Of a DNA stretch of 64,000 nt, positions 24,528 to 36,823 are shown piece after piece. The stretch lies in the NCBI GenBank assembly GCA_963814095.1, contig CAWFBT010000001.1, forward strand, positions 124,001 to 188,000, read 5' to 3'. The notes below the pieces were generated by a model, which did no database searches, was not told the DNA's origin, and saw only the letters and a program-made list of their open reading frames with translations. The first letter of the stretch is position 1. Every line of letters begins with the position of its first letter. This DNA comes from JACVRW01 sp963814095 (GTDB lineage Bacteria; Actinomycetota; Thermoleophilia; Solirubrobacterales; Thermoleophilaceae). The position numbers and the translations under genes were made by a program.

Positions 24528-24620
24528 ATGCCAGGCAACGCGATAGCGCGCTCCAACCGGCGTTGTCGAGTTCACGCAGGCCATCGGCCGTCCGATCGCC
24601 ACGGGCGCCCGGGGGCGTGA
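24528..24620 (+). CDS. 30-residue leader ORF coupled to iolE
   Basis: GGGAG sits 7 nt before ATG 24528, the best ribosome-binding site of the leader. The frame encodes 30 basic residues (MPGNAIARSNRRCRVHAGHR...) and its TGA (24618-24620) overlaps the GTG start of iolE (24617). It may serve to load ribosomes for coupled translation. It could equally be chance. Confidence 0.4.
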   Translation: MPGNAIARSNRRCRVHAGHRPSDRHGRPGA

Positions 24621-25537
24621 GCGACCGGCCGGCATCGGCGGTCCCGCCGCGCGTGGCGGCGGCGCCGATCTCGTGGGGCGTCTGCGAGGTGCCGGGCTGG
24701 GGGCTGATGCTGCCGCCCGAGCGGGTGCTGAGCGAGATGGCATCACTCGGCTTCCGGGCGACCGAGCTCGGTCCCGTCGACTGGCTGCCGCTCGACCCGG
24801 GCGCCCTGCGCGCCGTGCTCCAGCGTCACGGCCTCGAGCTCGTCGGTGGCTTCGTGCCGCTCGTGCTGCACGAGCCGGATGCCGGGCCGGCGCGCGAGCG
24901 GGCGGAGCAGATCGGGCGAGTGCTGGCGGCCGCGGGCGCGGACGTGTTCGTGACCGCGGTCGTGATGGACGACGATTGGGCCGAGCCTCAGCCGCTCGAC
25001 GACGCGGCGTGGGACAGGCTCGCCGCGCACCTCGACGGGCTGGCCGAGCTCGTCGCGGGGCTCGGCCTCGAGCTCGTTCTCCATCCGCATGCGGGCACCC
25101 TCATCGAGCGCGAGCCGGAGATCGAGCGCGTTCTGGCCGCGTCACACGCCGCGCTATGCCTGGACACCGGTCACCTCATGATCGCCGGCGCCGATCCGGC
25201 CGGCTTCGTGCGCCGCCACGGTGAGCGCATCGCGCACGTCCATCTCAAGGACGTCGACGCCTCGGTGGCCGGGCGCTACCGCGCGGGCGAGCTGTCGCTG
25301 GTCGAGGCCACCCAGGCGGGCCTGTTCCGGCCGCTCGGCCAGGGCGACGCGAACATCGCCGAGGTGATCGATCTTCTCGAACGGGCGGGCTACGGGCGCT
25401 GGCTCGTGCTCGAACAGGACACGGCCATCACCGGGGAGGAGCCGCCGGTGGGACGTGGTCCGGTGCTCGACGTGCAGGCGAGCGTCGCGTACCTGAATGA
25501 GCTGGCTCCGCGTGAGGAGGAGGTTCCGCAGACATGA
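24617..25537 (+). CDS. iolE: inosose dehydratase, IolE-like TIM barrel
   Basis: 306 residues from GTG 24617. Sugar-phosphate isomerase/epimerase fold: AAPISWGVCEVPGWGLMLPPERVLSEMASLGFRATELGP, HPHAGTLIE, CLDTGHLMIAGADPAGFVRRHGERIAHVHLKDVD and YGRWLVLEQDT carry the metal ligands of IolE (Glu, Asp, His, Glu). Converts 2-keto-myo-inositol to 3D-trihydroxycyclohexanedione. First enzyme gene of the operon, behind the LacI operator; its stop overlaps the next ATG by 4 nt. The upstream frame stays open but is not IolE-like. Confidence 0.88.
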   Translation: MSDRPASAVPPRVAAAPISWGVCEVPGWGLMLPPERVLSEMASLGFRATELGPVDWLPLDPGALRAVLQRHGLELVGGFVPLVLHEPDAGPARERAEQIGRVLAAAGADVFVTAVVMDDDWAEPQPLDDAAWDRLAAHLDGLAELVAGLGLELVLHPHAGTLIEREPEIERVLAASHAALCLDTGHLMIAGADPAGFVRRHGERIAHVHLKDVDASVAGRYRAGELSLVEATQAGLFRPLGQGDANIAEVIDLLERAGYGRWLVLEQDTAITGEEPPVGRGPVLDVQASVAYLNELAPREEEVPQT

Positions 25538-26532
25538 AGCGACTGTTCCCAACGGTTCTGGTGCTGCTGTTCGCCGTGCTGGCGATGGCGTTCGTGACCG
25601 CGTGCGGCGACGACGATGACGACGGCGGCTCGGATGGAGGCTCCGAGGACGTCAGCCTGACCCAGGGCGGTGATCTCAAGATCGCGGTCATCACGCACGG
25701 GTCCGGGGACTCGTTCTGGGCGGTCGCGAAGCGCGGGGCCGAGCAGGCCGGCAAGGACCTGGGCGTCCAGGTCCAGTACAGCGAGTCCGCCAATGACCCG
25801 CAGAAGCAGGCCCAGCTGATCGACGCGGCGGTGACCGACAAGGTGAACGGCATCGCGGTCTCCGCGCCGAACCCGGACGCCCTCCGGGAGCCGTTGAAGA
25901 AGGCGGCCGACGCGGGCATCCCGATCATCACGCTCAACTCCGGTCAGACCGATTCAGCCGATCTCGGCGCGATCACGCACGTCGGTCAGGACGAGACGAT
26001 CGCCGGTGAGGCGGCCGGCTCGCGGCTCGCCCAGGGCGGCGCGCAGAAGATGATCTGCGTGATCCACGAGCAGGGCAACATCGGGCTCAACCAGCGCTGC
26101 GACGGCGCCAAGCAGGGCTTCGGCGGCGAGGTCGAGAACCTGCAGGTCAAGGGCGTCGAGGACATCTCGACGACGCTTACCGAGATCCAGTCGAAGCTCG
26201 AGTCCGACGACTCGATCGACGCCGTGCTGTCGCTGAACCCGGACATCGCCGTGGCGGCGCGCGACGCCGTCCAGGGCTCGGGCTCGGAGGCGAAGCTCGC
26301 GACCTTCGACCTCAGCGGTGACGTGGTCAACGCGATCGAGGACGGCGAGATCGAGTTCGCGGTCGACCAGCAGCAGTACCTGCAGGGGTACCTGCCGGTG
26401 GTTTTCCTGAAGCTGTTCAACGACAACGCCAACACCGTCGGCGGCGGTCAGCCCGTGCTGACCGGGCCGGGCTTCGTCGACAAGGCCAACGCGTCCACGG
26501 TCAAGCAGCTGGCCGAGGAGGGGACGCGCTGA
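25534..26532 (+). CDS. sugar/inositol ABC transporter substrate-binding lipoprotein
   Basis: 332 residues. Lipoprotein signal LLFAVLAMAFVTACGDDDDDGG. Type-I periplasmic-binding fold of the ribose/inositol class: LKIAVITHGSGDSFWAVAKRGAEQAGKDLGVQVQY, DGIAVSAPNPDAL-type region, THVGQDETIAGEAAG, SLNPDIAVAARDAVQ, FAVDQQQYLQGYLPVVFL. Given the operon, the ligand is probably myo-inositol or a related cyclitol. A strong stem-loop follows the gene (26549-26574), as often seen after the abundant binding protein of ABC operons. Confidence 0.88.
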   Translation: MKRLFPTVLVLLFAVLAMAFVTACGDDDDDGGSDGGSEDVSLTQGGDLKIAVITHGSGDSFWAVAKRGAEQAGKDLGVQVQYSESANDPQKQAQLIDAAVTDKVNGIAVSAPNPDALREPLKKAADAGIPIITLNSGQTDSADLGAITHVGQDETIAGEAAGSRLAQGGAQKMICVIHEQGNIGLNQRCDGAKQGFGGEVENLQVKGVEDISTTLTEIQSKLESDDSIDAVLSLNPDIAVAARDAVQGSGSEAKLATFDLSGDVVNAIEDGEIEFAVDQQQYLQGYLPVVFLKLFNDNANTVGGGQPVLTGPGFVDKANASTVKQLAEEGTR

Positions 26533-26548
26533 CGAACTGGGTTGCGTC

Positions 26549-26574
26549 GCGGCCGGCCCACTCCGGCCGGCCGC
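26549..26574 (+). terminator. intra-operon stem-loop after the binding-protein gene
   Basis: GCGGCCGGCC and GGCCGGCCGC pair perfectly around a CACTCC loop, between the binding-protein stop (26532) and permease start (26604). It probably stabilises the upstream mRNA or attenuates downstream expression. Confidence 0.6.
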
Positions 26575-26603
26575 GGCCAGACCCCGCAGGGAGGAGCCAG
26601 TAG

Positions 26604-27674
26604 ATGAGCGATCCGACCGTCGCCGCGCAGCCACCCGGCGCGCCACCTCCGACCTCGGTGGTCGACGACCGGATGGCGGACGTCAGCTTCGTGACGAAGC
26701 TGCTGCGGCGGCCCGAGCTGGGTGCGGCGCTCGCCGCACTCGTCGTCTTCCTCTTCTTCACCTTCACCACGGACGAGTTCGGCACGCTCGACGGCGCCGC
26801 CAACTGGACCGACGTCGCCTCGACGCTCGGCATCCCGGCGGTGGCTGTGGCGCTGCTCATGATCGGCGGCGAGTTCGACCTGTCGGCGGGGGTGATGACC
26901 GGCAGCGCCGGGCTCGTGATGGGCCTGCTCGCCACCGAGCTCGACATGAACATCTGGTTCGCGATCGTGCTCACGTTCGTCTTCGCGGCGACGATCGGCT
27001 TCATCAACGGGATGATGGTCGTGAAGACGAAGCTGCCGAGCTTCATCGTCACGCTCGCGACCTTCTTCATCCTCCAGGGCGCCAACCTCGGCGTGACCAA
27101 GGAGATCACGGGCAGCGTGCGCGTCGGCGGGCTGAACGAGGTCTCTGGCTATCAGTCCGCGTTCGACATCTTCGGCGGCTCGTTCTCCGAGTACGACTTC
27201 CGCATCTCGGTCATCTGGTGGGTCGTCGTCACGATCCTGGCGACCTGGGTGCTCGCCCGCACGCGCGTGGGCAACTGGATCTTCGGCGTCGGCGGCGACG
27301 CCACCGCCGCCCGCAACGTCGGCGTGCCCGTCGCGCGGGTGAAGATCGCTCTCTTCATGACGACGTCGCTCGCCGCGGCGCTCGTCGGGATCATCGTGGC
27401 GCTCAGGCTGTCCTCTGTGCAGGCGAGCCAGGGTGTCGGCGAGGAGTTCACCTACATCATCGCCGCGGTGGTCGGCGGCTGCCTGCTCACGGGCGGCTAC
27501 GGCTCGGCGATCGGCGCCGCGATCGGCGCGCTGATCATCGGCATGGCGTTCATCGGCATCCAGTTCTCCGGCTGGGACACCGACTGGCGCTTCCTGTTCC
27601 TCGGCGTGATCCTGCTGATGGCGGTGCTCGTCAACAACTTCGTCCGGCGCAGCGCGGAAGGAGCCCGAAAGTGA
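26604..27674 (+). CDS. sugar/inositol ABC transporter permease
   Basis: 356 residues, about ten membrane segments, BPD_transp_2 (RbsC-like) type: ALLMIGGEFDLSAGVMTGSAGLVMG (the GGIDLS-type signature), FVFAATIGFINGMMVVKTKLPSFIVTLATFFILQG, VGGDATAARNVGVPVARVKI and VVGGCLLTGGYGSAIGAAIGALIIG. GGAGG precedes the ATG. It ends in a GTGA overlap with the ATPase gene. Forms the membrane pore with the proteins at 25534 and 27671. Confidence 0.92.
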   Translation: MSDPTVAAQPPGAPPPTSVVDDRMADVSFVTKLLRRPELGAALAALVVFLFFTFTTDEFGTLDGAANWTDVASTLGIPAVAVALLMIGGEFDLSAGVMTGSAGLVMGLLATELDMNIWFAIVLTFVFAATIGFINGMMVVKTKLPSFIVTLATFFILQGANLGVTKEITGSVRVGGLNEVSGYQSAFDIFGGSFSEYDFRISVIWWVVVTILATWVLARTRVGNWIFGVGGDATAARNVGVPVARVKIALFMTTSLAAALVGIIVALRLSSVQASQGVGEEFTYIIAAVVGGCLLTGGYGSAIGAAIGALIIGMAFIGIQFSGWDTDWRFLFLGVILLMAVLVNNFVRRSAEGARK

Positions 27675-28474
27675 ACGACCAGGTGGCGCTGCTCGAGACG
27701 CGCGCGGTCTCGAAGTACTTCGGAAACGTGATCGCCCTGAAAGACGTGTCGGTGTCGGTCTTCGACGGGCAGGTCACATGCGTGCTCGGCGACAACGGCG
27801 CGGGCAAGTCGACGTTCATCAAGATCCTCTCGGGCGTGCACCCCCACGACGAGGGCGAGCTCCTGGTCGAGGGCGAGGAGACGCACTTCCGGTCGCCCCG
27901 CGAGGCCCGCGAGCACGGGATCGCCACCGTCTACCAGGACCTGGCGACCGTGCCGCTGATGTCGATCTGGCGCAACTTCTTCCTCGGCTCGGAGCCCCTC
28001 AGGGCGATTGGGCCGATCAAGCTCGTCGACGTCAAGTGGGCGCGGCGGACGATGCGCGAGGAGATGGCCAAGATGGGCATCGACGTGCGCGACCCCGACC
28101 AGCCGGTCGGCACGCTGTCGGGTGGCGAGCGCCAGGCGGTCGCCATCTCGCGGGCGATCTACTTCGGGGCGAAGGTGCTGATCCTGGACGAGCCGACCTC
28201 GGCGCTGGGCGTGAAGCAGTCCGGGATCGTGCTGCGCTACATCGCGCAGGCGCGCGAGCGCGGGGTCGGGGTGATCTTCATCACCCACAACCCGCACCAC
28301 GCCTACCCGGTCGGGGACCGCTTCGTCGTGCTGAACAGGGGGAAGCTGGTCGGCAAGTGGGAGCGCGGTGAGATCAGCCGCGACGAGCTCGTGAAGATGA
28401 TGTCCGGTGGCGCGGAGCTCGACGAGCTCACGCACGAGCTCGAGCAGTCGACAGAGCGTCAGGACGGGTCGTGA
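27671..28474 (+). CDS. sugar/inositol ABC transporter ATP-binding protein (single domain)
   Basis: 267 residues from GTG 27671. Walker A GDNGAGKST (about 39-47), Q-loop VYQDLA, signature LSGGERQAVAISRAI, Walker B VLILDEPTSALG, and H-loop FITHNPHHAY. Unlike RbsA/MglA, which carry two ATPase domains, this has only one, like FrcA-type fructose/inositol systems. Overlaps the permease and the following dehydrogenase genes by 4 nt each. Confidence 0.93.
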   Translation: MNDQVALLETRAVSKYFGNVIALKDVSVSVFDGQVTCVLGDNGAGKSTFIKILSGVHPHDEGELLVEGEETHFRSPREAREHGIATVYQDLATVPLMSIWRNFFLGSEPLRAIGPIKLVDVKWARRTMREEMAKMGIDVRDPDQPVGTLSGGERQAVAISRAIYFGAKVLILDEPTSALGVKQSGIVLRYIAQARERGVGVIFITHNPHHAYPVGDRFVVLNRGKLVGKWERGEISRDELVKMMSGGAELDELTHELEQSTERQDGS

Positions 28475-29697
28475 GCGAGGCTGAGCGCCGGCAGGGCTCG
28501 GCCGTCCTCGAGCGGCCCGGTACACGCCGGCGGATCGGCGTCGGGCTGATCGGCTTCGGCTGGCTCGGCCGCGCCCACAGCCGCTCGCTGCGCCGCATCC
28601 CGTCGCTGTTCGGCGAGCGCGACTTCGACGTGGAGCTCGTGATCTGCGCGGACGAGGTGCCGGCGCGCGCGCAGGAGGCGGTCGACGACTTCGGCTACTC
28701 GCGCGCGAGCGCCGACTGGCGCGCGGTCGTCGAGGATCCCGGAGTCGACGCGGTCTTCATCGCGGCGCCGAACATGATGCACGTCGAGCTGGTCGAGGCG
28801 GCGGCGGCGGCGGGCAAGGACGTGTTCTGCGAGAAGCCGGTCGGCGGGACACCCGAGCAGACCGTCCGCGCCGAGCGCGCGGCCCGACGCGCGGGCGTGA
28901 TCAGCGGCGTCGGCCACAACTTCCGCTGGGCGCCGCTCGTGCAGCACGCGGCGCGCCTGATCGCGGACGGCGAGCTGGGGGAGATCACGAACTACCGCGG
29001 CCGCTTCTTCTCGATGTACGGCAGCGACCCACTCGGGCTGCTGTCGTGGCGCTTCCTCGTCGATGCGGCGGGCCACGGCGTGACCAGTGACCTGATGAGC
29101 CACTCGGTGGACCTCGCCCACATGCTGATCGGGCCGATCAAGCGCGTGGTGGGAACGACCGCGACGTTCATCCGCGAGCGCCCGCTGCCGGTGCCGGGCG
29201 AGGGGACGCACTACGGGCGCGGCAACCCCGGCGACCCGAGCGGCGCGGTCACGAACGAGGACTACGCGGGCATGCTGTGCGAGTTCGCGAACGGCGCGCG
29301 CGGGACCTTCGAGGCGAGCCGGACGATGGTCGGCCCGGAGAGTCAGAACGCCTTCGACGTCTATGGCACCCGCGGCGCGCTCGGCTGGAACTTCGAGCGC
29401 ATGAACGAGCTGCAGTTGTACCGTGCGAGTGACGGCCTCGACACCGGCTTCACGCGCGTGCTCGGCGGTGACCGCTTCCCCTTCCACGGCAACTTCGTTC
29501 CGGGGAGCGCCAACGGCATCGGCTTCGAGGACCTCGTGACGATCGAGGACTACGAGTTCTGCCGCGCGCTGGCCGAGCGGCGCCGGTTCCGGCCAGGGTT
29601 CGAGGAGGCGCTCGACTGGGTGTCGGTCCAGGCGGCGCTGCTCCGCTCCGCGGAAAGCGGTCGCTGGGAAGAGGTCGTCTCGCTGAGGGAGGAATGA
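28471..29697 (+). CDS. Gfo/Idh/MocA-family dehydrogenase (inositol-type)
   Basis: 408 residues from GTG 28471. Rossmann fold IGVGLIGFGWLGRAHSRSLRR, DAVFIAAPNMMHVELVEAAAAAGKDVFCEKPVGGTPEQTV (EKP motif) and the catalytic-site region LVDAAGHGVTSDLMSHSVDLAHMLIG. NAD(P)-dependent oxidation of a cyclitol is likely; the second member of the family next to it is closer to classical IolG, so this one may handle scyllo-inositol or another isomer. Coupled on both sides. Confidence 0.88.
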   Translation: MSEAERRQGSAVLERPGTRRRIGVGLIGFGWLGRAHSRSLRRIPSLFGERDFDVELVICADEVPARAQEAVDDFGYSRASADWRAVVEDPGVDAVFIAAPNMMHVELVEAAAAAGKDVFCEKPVGGTPEQTVRAERAARRAGVISGVGHNFRWAPLVQHAARLIADGELGEITNYRGRFFSMYGSDPLGLLSWRFLVDAAGHGVTSDLMSHSVDLAHMLIGPIKRVVGTTATFIRERPLPVPGEGTHYGRGNPGDPSGAVTNEDYAGMLCEFANGARGTFEASRTMVGPESQNAFDVYGTRGALGWNFERMNELQLYRASDGLDTGFTRVLGGDRFPFHGNFVPGSANGIGFEDLVTIEDYEFCRALAERRRFRPGFEEALDWVSVQAALLRSAESGRWEEVVSLREE

Positions 29698-30771
29698 ATG
29701 GGCGGCCTCGCGACCACAGCAGCCCGCGAGCAGGCCCGGCCGAACCCGGCCGGCGCGCCGCTCGGGGTGGGTGTGATCGGCGCGGGGCGGATCGGTACGA
29801 CCCATGCGCGCCTGCTCGCCGGCGAGGTGCCAGGCGCGCGCGTGGCCGCCGTGAGCGACACCCGACCCGAGGCCGCGCGGGCGCTCGGCGACGAGCTCGG
29901 GGTGCGCACGCTCGCGACAACCGAGGAGCTGCTCGCCGCGCCCGACGTCCACGCGGTGGCGATCTGCTCGAGCACCGACTCCCACGCGGCGCTGCTGCTC
30001 GCCGCCGCAGTGGCGGGCAAGCCCGTCTTCTGCGAGAAGCCGGTGTCGCTCGACCTCGACGAGATGGATCGCGCGCTCGGCGCCGTCGAGGACGCCGGCG
30101 TGCCGTTCCAGATCGGCTTCAACCGCCGCTTCGACCCTTCGCACGCGTCGGTGCGCTCTGCCGTGGCCGCCGGCACCGTCGGCGAGCCTCACCTGGTGCG
30201 GATCACGAGCCGCGACCCCGAGCCGCCGCCGCTCTCGTACGTGCTCGTATCCGGCGGGATCTTCCTCGACATGACGATCCACGACTTCGACATGGCCCGC
30301 TTCGTCACCGGCAGCGAGGTCACGGAGGTCTTCGCGCGCGGCGCGCTGCGCATGCAGGAGTCGTACTCGCAGGCGCACGATGTGGACACCGCCGTCGTGA
30401 CGCTCACGCACGAGAGCGGCTGTCTCACCGTGATCGACAACAGCCGCCAGGCGGTGTACGGCTACGACCAGCGCGTCGAGGTGCTCGGCTCGCGCGGCCT
30501 GGCCGCCTCCGAGAACCCGTTCGCGCACAGCGGGCTCGTGCGCACCGCCGAGGGGACGCGCACCCCGGTGCCGCAGGCCTTCTTCTTCGAGCGCTACCGG
30601 CAGAGCTACATCGCACAGTGGACCGCCTTCGTGGGGGCGCTCGCGGCCGGCCAGCCCCCGCCGGTGACGACGCTGGACGCGCGCGCGCCGCTCGTCATTG
30701 GCCTGACCGCCCGACGCTCGCTGCAGGAGGGCAGGCCGGTGCGCGTCGAGGAGGTCGATTCGCTGCGATGA
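29698..30771 (+). CDS. iolG: inositol 2-dehydrogenase
   Basis: 357 residues, ATG directly after the previous stop. Rossmann motif VGVIGAGRIGTTHARLL, STDSHAALLLAAAVAGKPVFCEKPVSLDLDEMD, GFNRRFDPSHASVRSAV, and FLDMTIHDFDMARFV with the catalytic Asp/His pair; these are hallmark IolG stretches. Oxidises myo-inositol to 2-keto-myo-inositol with NAD+, feeding IolE. The ATGA overlap at 30768 couples it to the RmlD-like gene. Confidence 0.92.
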   Translation: MGGLATTAAREQARPNPAGAPLGVGVIGAGRIGTTHARLLAGEVPGARVAAVSDTRPEAARALGDELGVRTLATTEELLAAPDVHAVAICSSTDSHAALLLAAAVAGKPVFCEKPVSLDLDEMDRALGAVEDAGVPFQIGFNRRFDPSHASVRSAVAAGTVGEPHLVRITSRDPEPPPLSYVLVSGGIFLDMTIHDFDMARFVTGSEVTEVFARGALRMQESYSQAHDVDTAVVTLTHESGCLTVIDNSRQAVYGYDQRVEVLGSRGLAASENPFAHSGLVRTAEGTRTPVPQAFFFERYRQSYIAQWTAFVGALAAGQPPPVTTLDARAPLVIGLTARRSLQEGRPVRVEEVDSLR

Positions 30772-31683
30772 GGGTCCTTCTCACGGGCGGCTCCGGCTTC
30801 GTCGGCTCGAACGTCGCCGCCGTGTTCGCAGCCGCGGGCGACGAGCTGTTCGCGCCGTCGCATGCGCAGCTCGATGTGACCGATGCCGTCGTCGTCGAGG
30901 CGGCCGTGGCCGGGTTCGCACCGGACGCGATCGTCCACTGCGCGATCCTGAACGACTTCGAGGCGCTGGAGACGCGCCGTCTCGAGGCCTGGGCCGCGTA
31001 CGTGGGCAGCACGCGCTCGCTCGCCGCTGCCGCCGATCGTGCGGGGGCGCAGCTCGTGCTGCTGTCGACCGACTGGGTGTTCGACGGCACTCAGGGCGGC
31101 GCGGACGAGAAGACAGCGCCGCGGCCGATCAACGCATACGGGTCGCTCAAGGCGGCCTCGGAGGAGGTCGTGACGGAGCACGTCCAGGCCGGCGCGGTGG
31201 CGCGCCTGTCCGGCGTCAACGGCGTGCACCGGGCGCGGCCGAGCACGCCACGGCGCCAGGACGTGGGCTTCGGCTACTTCATCAGCTCGATCGTCGAGGC
31301 GCTCGAGGCGGCTCGCCGCTTCACGGTCTGGGAGAGCCCGGCGATCAACTCGGTGGCGAGCCCGGTGCTCGCCACGACCGCCGCCGAGCTCATCCACGCG
31401 ATCGTCGAGCGTCGCCTCACGGGCATCTATCACTGCTGCGGCGGCGAGCCGATCGACCGGCGCTCGCTCGCGCTGCGGACGGCCGCCGCCTTCGGGCTCG
31501 ACGCCGGCCTGCTCGAGTTCGCAGCGCCGCCCGCGGAGGCGCTGCCGCCGCGGCGCGGTCCCGTACGACACGAGCCTCAGCGGCCCCGCGACGGAAAATG
31601 CGCTCGACGTGCGGCTCCCGAGCATCGACGCACTGCTCGGCGGTCTCCGGGCCGAGCTCGGGCGCGAGCGGAGCCTCGTATGA
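30768..31683 (+). CDS. RmlD-like SDR in the inositol operon, +1 frameshift near 31551
   Basis: Rebuilt length 304 residues. Nucleotide-binding VLLTGGSGFVGSNVAAVF (GxxGxxG), LLSTDWVFDGTQGG and catalytic INAYGSLKAASEE (YxxxK) place it with dTDP-4-dehydrorhamnose-reductase-like extended SDRs. As written the frame runs on without a stop into iolC. Dropping one base near 31551 gives VPYDTSLSGPATENALDVRLPSIDALLGGLRAELGRERSLV and a TGA at 31681-31683 that overlaps the iolC ATG exactly (ATGA), which strongly supports the correction. Not a known inositol-pathway step; substrate could be an inositol-derived ketone or sugar. Confidence 0.85.
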
Positions 31684-32635
31684 GTGAGCGCTTCGACGTG
31701 ATCACGATGGGCCGCGTCAGCGTCGACCTCTACCCCGAGCAGGTGGGCGTCACGCTCGAGGACGTGCGCAGCTTCCAGAAATCGCTCGGCGGCAGCGCGA
31801 CGAACGTGGCTGTGGCGGCGGCCCGGCTCGGCGCCCGCTCGGCCGTGATCACGAAGGTCGGTGACGACCCGTTCGGCAACTACGTCCGCCAGGCGCTCGA
31901 CGGCTTCGGCGTCGACCCCCGCTGGGTGGGCACGGACCCCGACCTGCGCACGCCGCTGGTCTTCTGCGAGATCCACCCGCCCGACGACTTCCCGCTGCTC
32001 TTCTACCGCGAGCCGAAGGCCCCGGACCTGAACATCGAGCCTGGCGAGCTCGACCTCGACGCGATCCGCGCGGCGCGGCTCTTGTGGACGACCGGCACCG
32101 GCCTCTCACAGGAGCCGAGCCGCTCGGCCACGCTGCTCGCGCTCGAGTCGCGCCGCGAGGGGGCGGACGCGATCAGCGTCCACGACCTCGACCACCGGCC
32201 GGCGCTCTGGCCGGACGATCGCGAGGCCCGCCGCTGGGCGCGCGAGGCGGTCGGGCTGGCGACCGTCGCGGTGGGCAACGAGACGGAGGTGGAGGTGGCC
32301 GTCGGCACGCGTGACCCGCACGACGCAGCGCAGGCGCTGCTCGAGCTCGGCGTCGAGCTCGCCATCGTCAAGCGCGGGCCCGACGGCGTGCTCGCGCGCA
32401 CGCGCGACGAGCTGATCGAGCTCGAGCCGGTGAGGCTCGAGGTGCTGAACGGGCTCGGCGCGGGCGACGCCTTCGGCGGCTCGATCTCGTACGCGCTTGT
32501 GAACGGCTGGGGGGCGGAGCGGGCGCTGCGGCTCGCCAACGCGGCGGGCGCGCTCGTGGCGTCGCGGCTCGCGTGCGCCGACGACATGCCGACGCTCGCG
32601 GAGCTGAAGGAGCTGGTGGGAGAGGAGATCGAGGC

Positions 32636-32639
<4 letters not shown>
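31680..32639 (+). CDS. iolC: 5-dehydro-2-deoxygluconokinase (PfkB family)
   Basis: 319 residues. PfkB motifs: FQKSLGGSATNVAVAAARLGARSAVITKVGDDPFGNYV (motif 1) and VLNGLGAGDAFGGSISYALV (motif 2, with the GAGD anion hole and catalytic Asp). YREPKAPDLNIEP is typical of IolC. Phosphorylates 2-deoxy-5-keto-D-gluconate to DKGP. Overlaps the RmlD-like gene and iolD by 4 nt. Confidence 0.92.
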
Positions 32640-34534
<1,895 letters not shown>

Positions 34535-35329
34535 GCCGGCTGCTCGTAGAGTCGCGGCGCGGGCCCGCCGACGACGGCAGCCTCCTGCTCGTGACCCCCG
34601 AGTCCGCGGGCTGGACGCACGTCGGCTTCGAGGTGCTCAGGCTGGGGGAGGGCCAGCGCGTGGTGCGGTCCACGGACCGCCGCGAGCTCTGCGTGGTGGT
34701 GCTCTCGGGCAACGTCGACCTCGCCTCCGAGCACGGCGACTGGCCGGGCCTCGGTGGCCGCGAGGACCCCTTCTCCGGGATGCCGGCTGCGGCCTATCTG
34801 CCGCCGCGAACGAACCTCTCCCTCCGGGGGGGCCGGGGTGGGGCGGAGCTTGGGCTCTGCTTTGCCCCGGCCGCCTTTGGCGCCGCTGCCCGGGTGCTTC
34901 CGGCCGAGGACGTGGAGGTCGAGGTGCGCGGCTACGGCGCGCTCGAGCGGCGCATACACCCGATCCTGATGGGCGACCGCGAGGCGGAGTCGCTCCTCGT
35001 CTGCGAGGTGCTGACCCCCGAGGGCCACTGGTCGAGCTACCCGCCGCACAAGCACGACCGGGAGGCGCTGCCCGAGGAATCGCTGCTCGAGGAGACGTAC
35101 TACCACCGCATCACGCCGGCGCACGGCTTCGCCCTGCAGCGCGTCTACACCGACGACGGCTCGCTCGACGAGTCGGTCGCCGCGCGTGACGGCGACGTCG
35201 TGCTCGTGCCGCGCGGGTACCACACGGTCTCAGCACCTCCGGGCTACGCGCTGTATTACTTGAATGTGATGGCCGGCCCGGCCCGGGCCTGGGCGATCGC
35301 GAACGACCCCGACCACGAGTGGATCCTCA

Positions 35330-36819
<1,490 letters not shown>

Positions 36820-36823
<4 letters not shown>

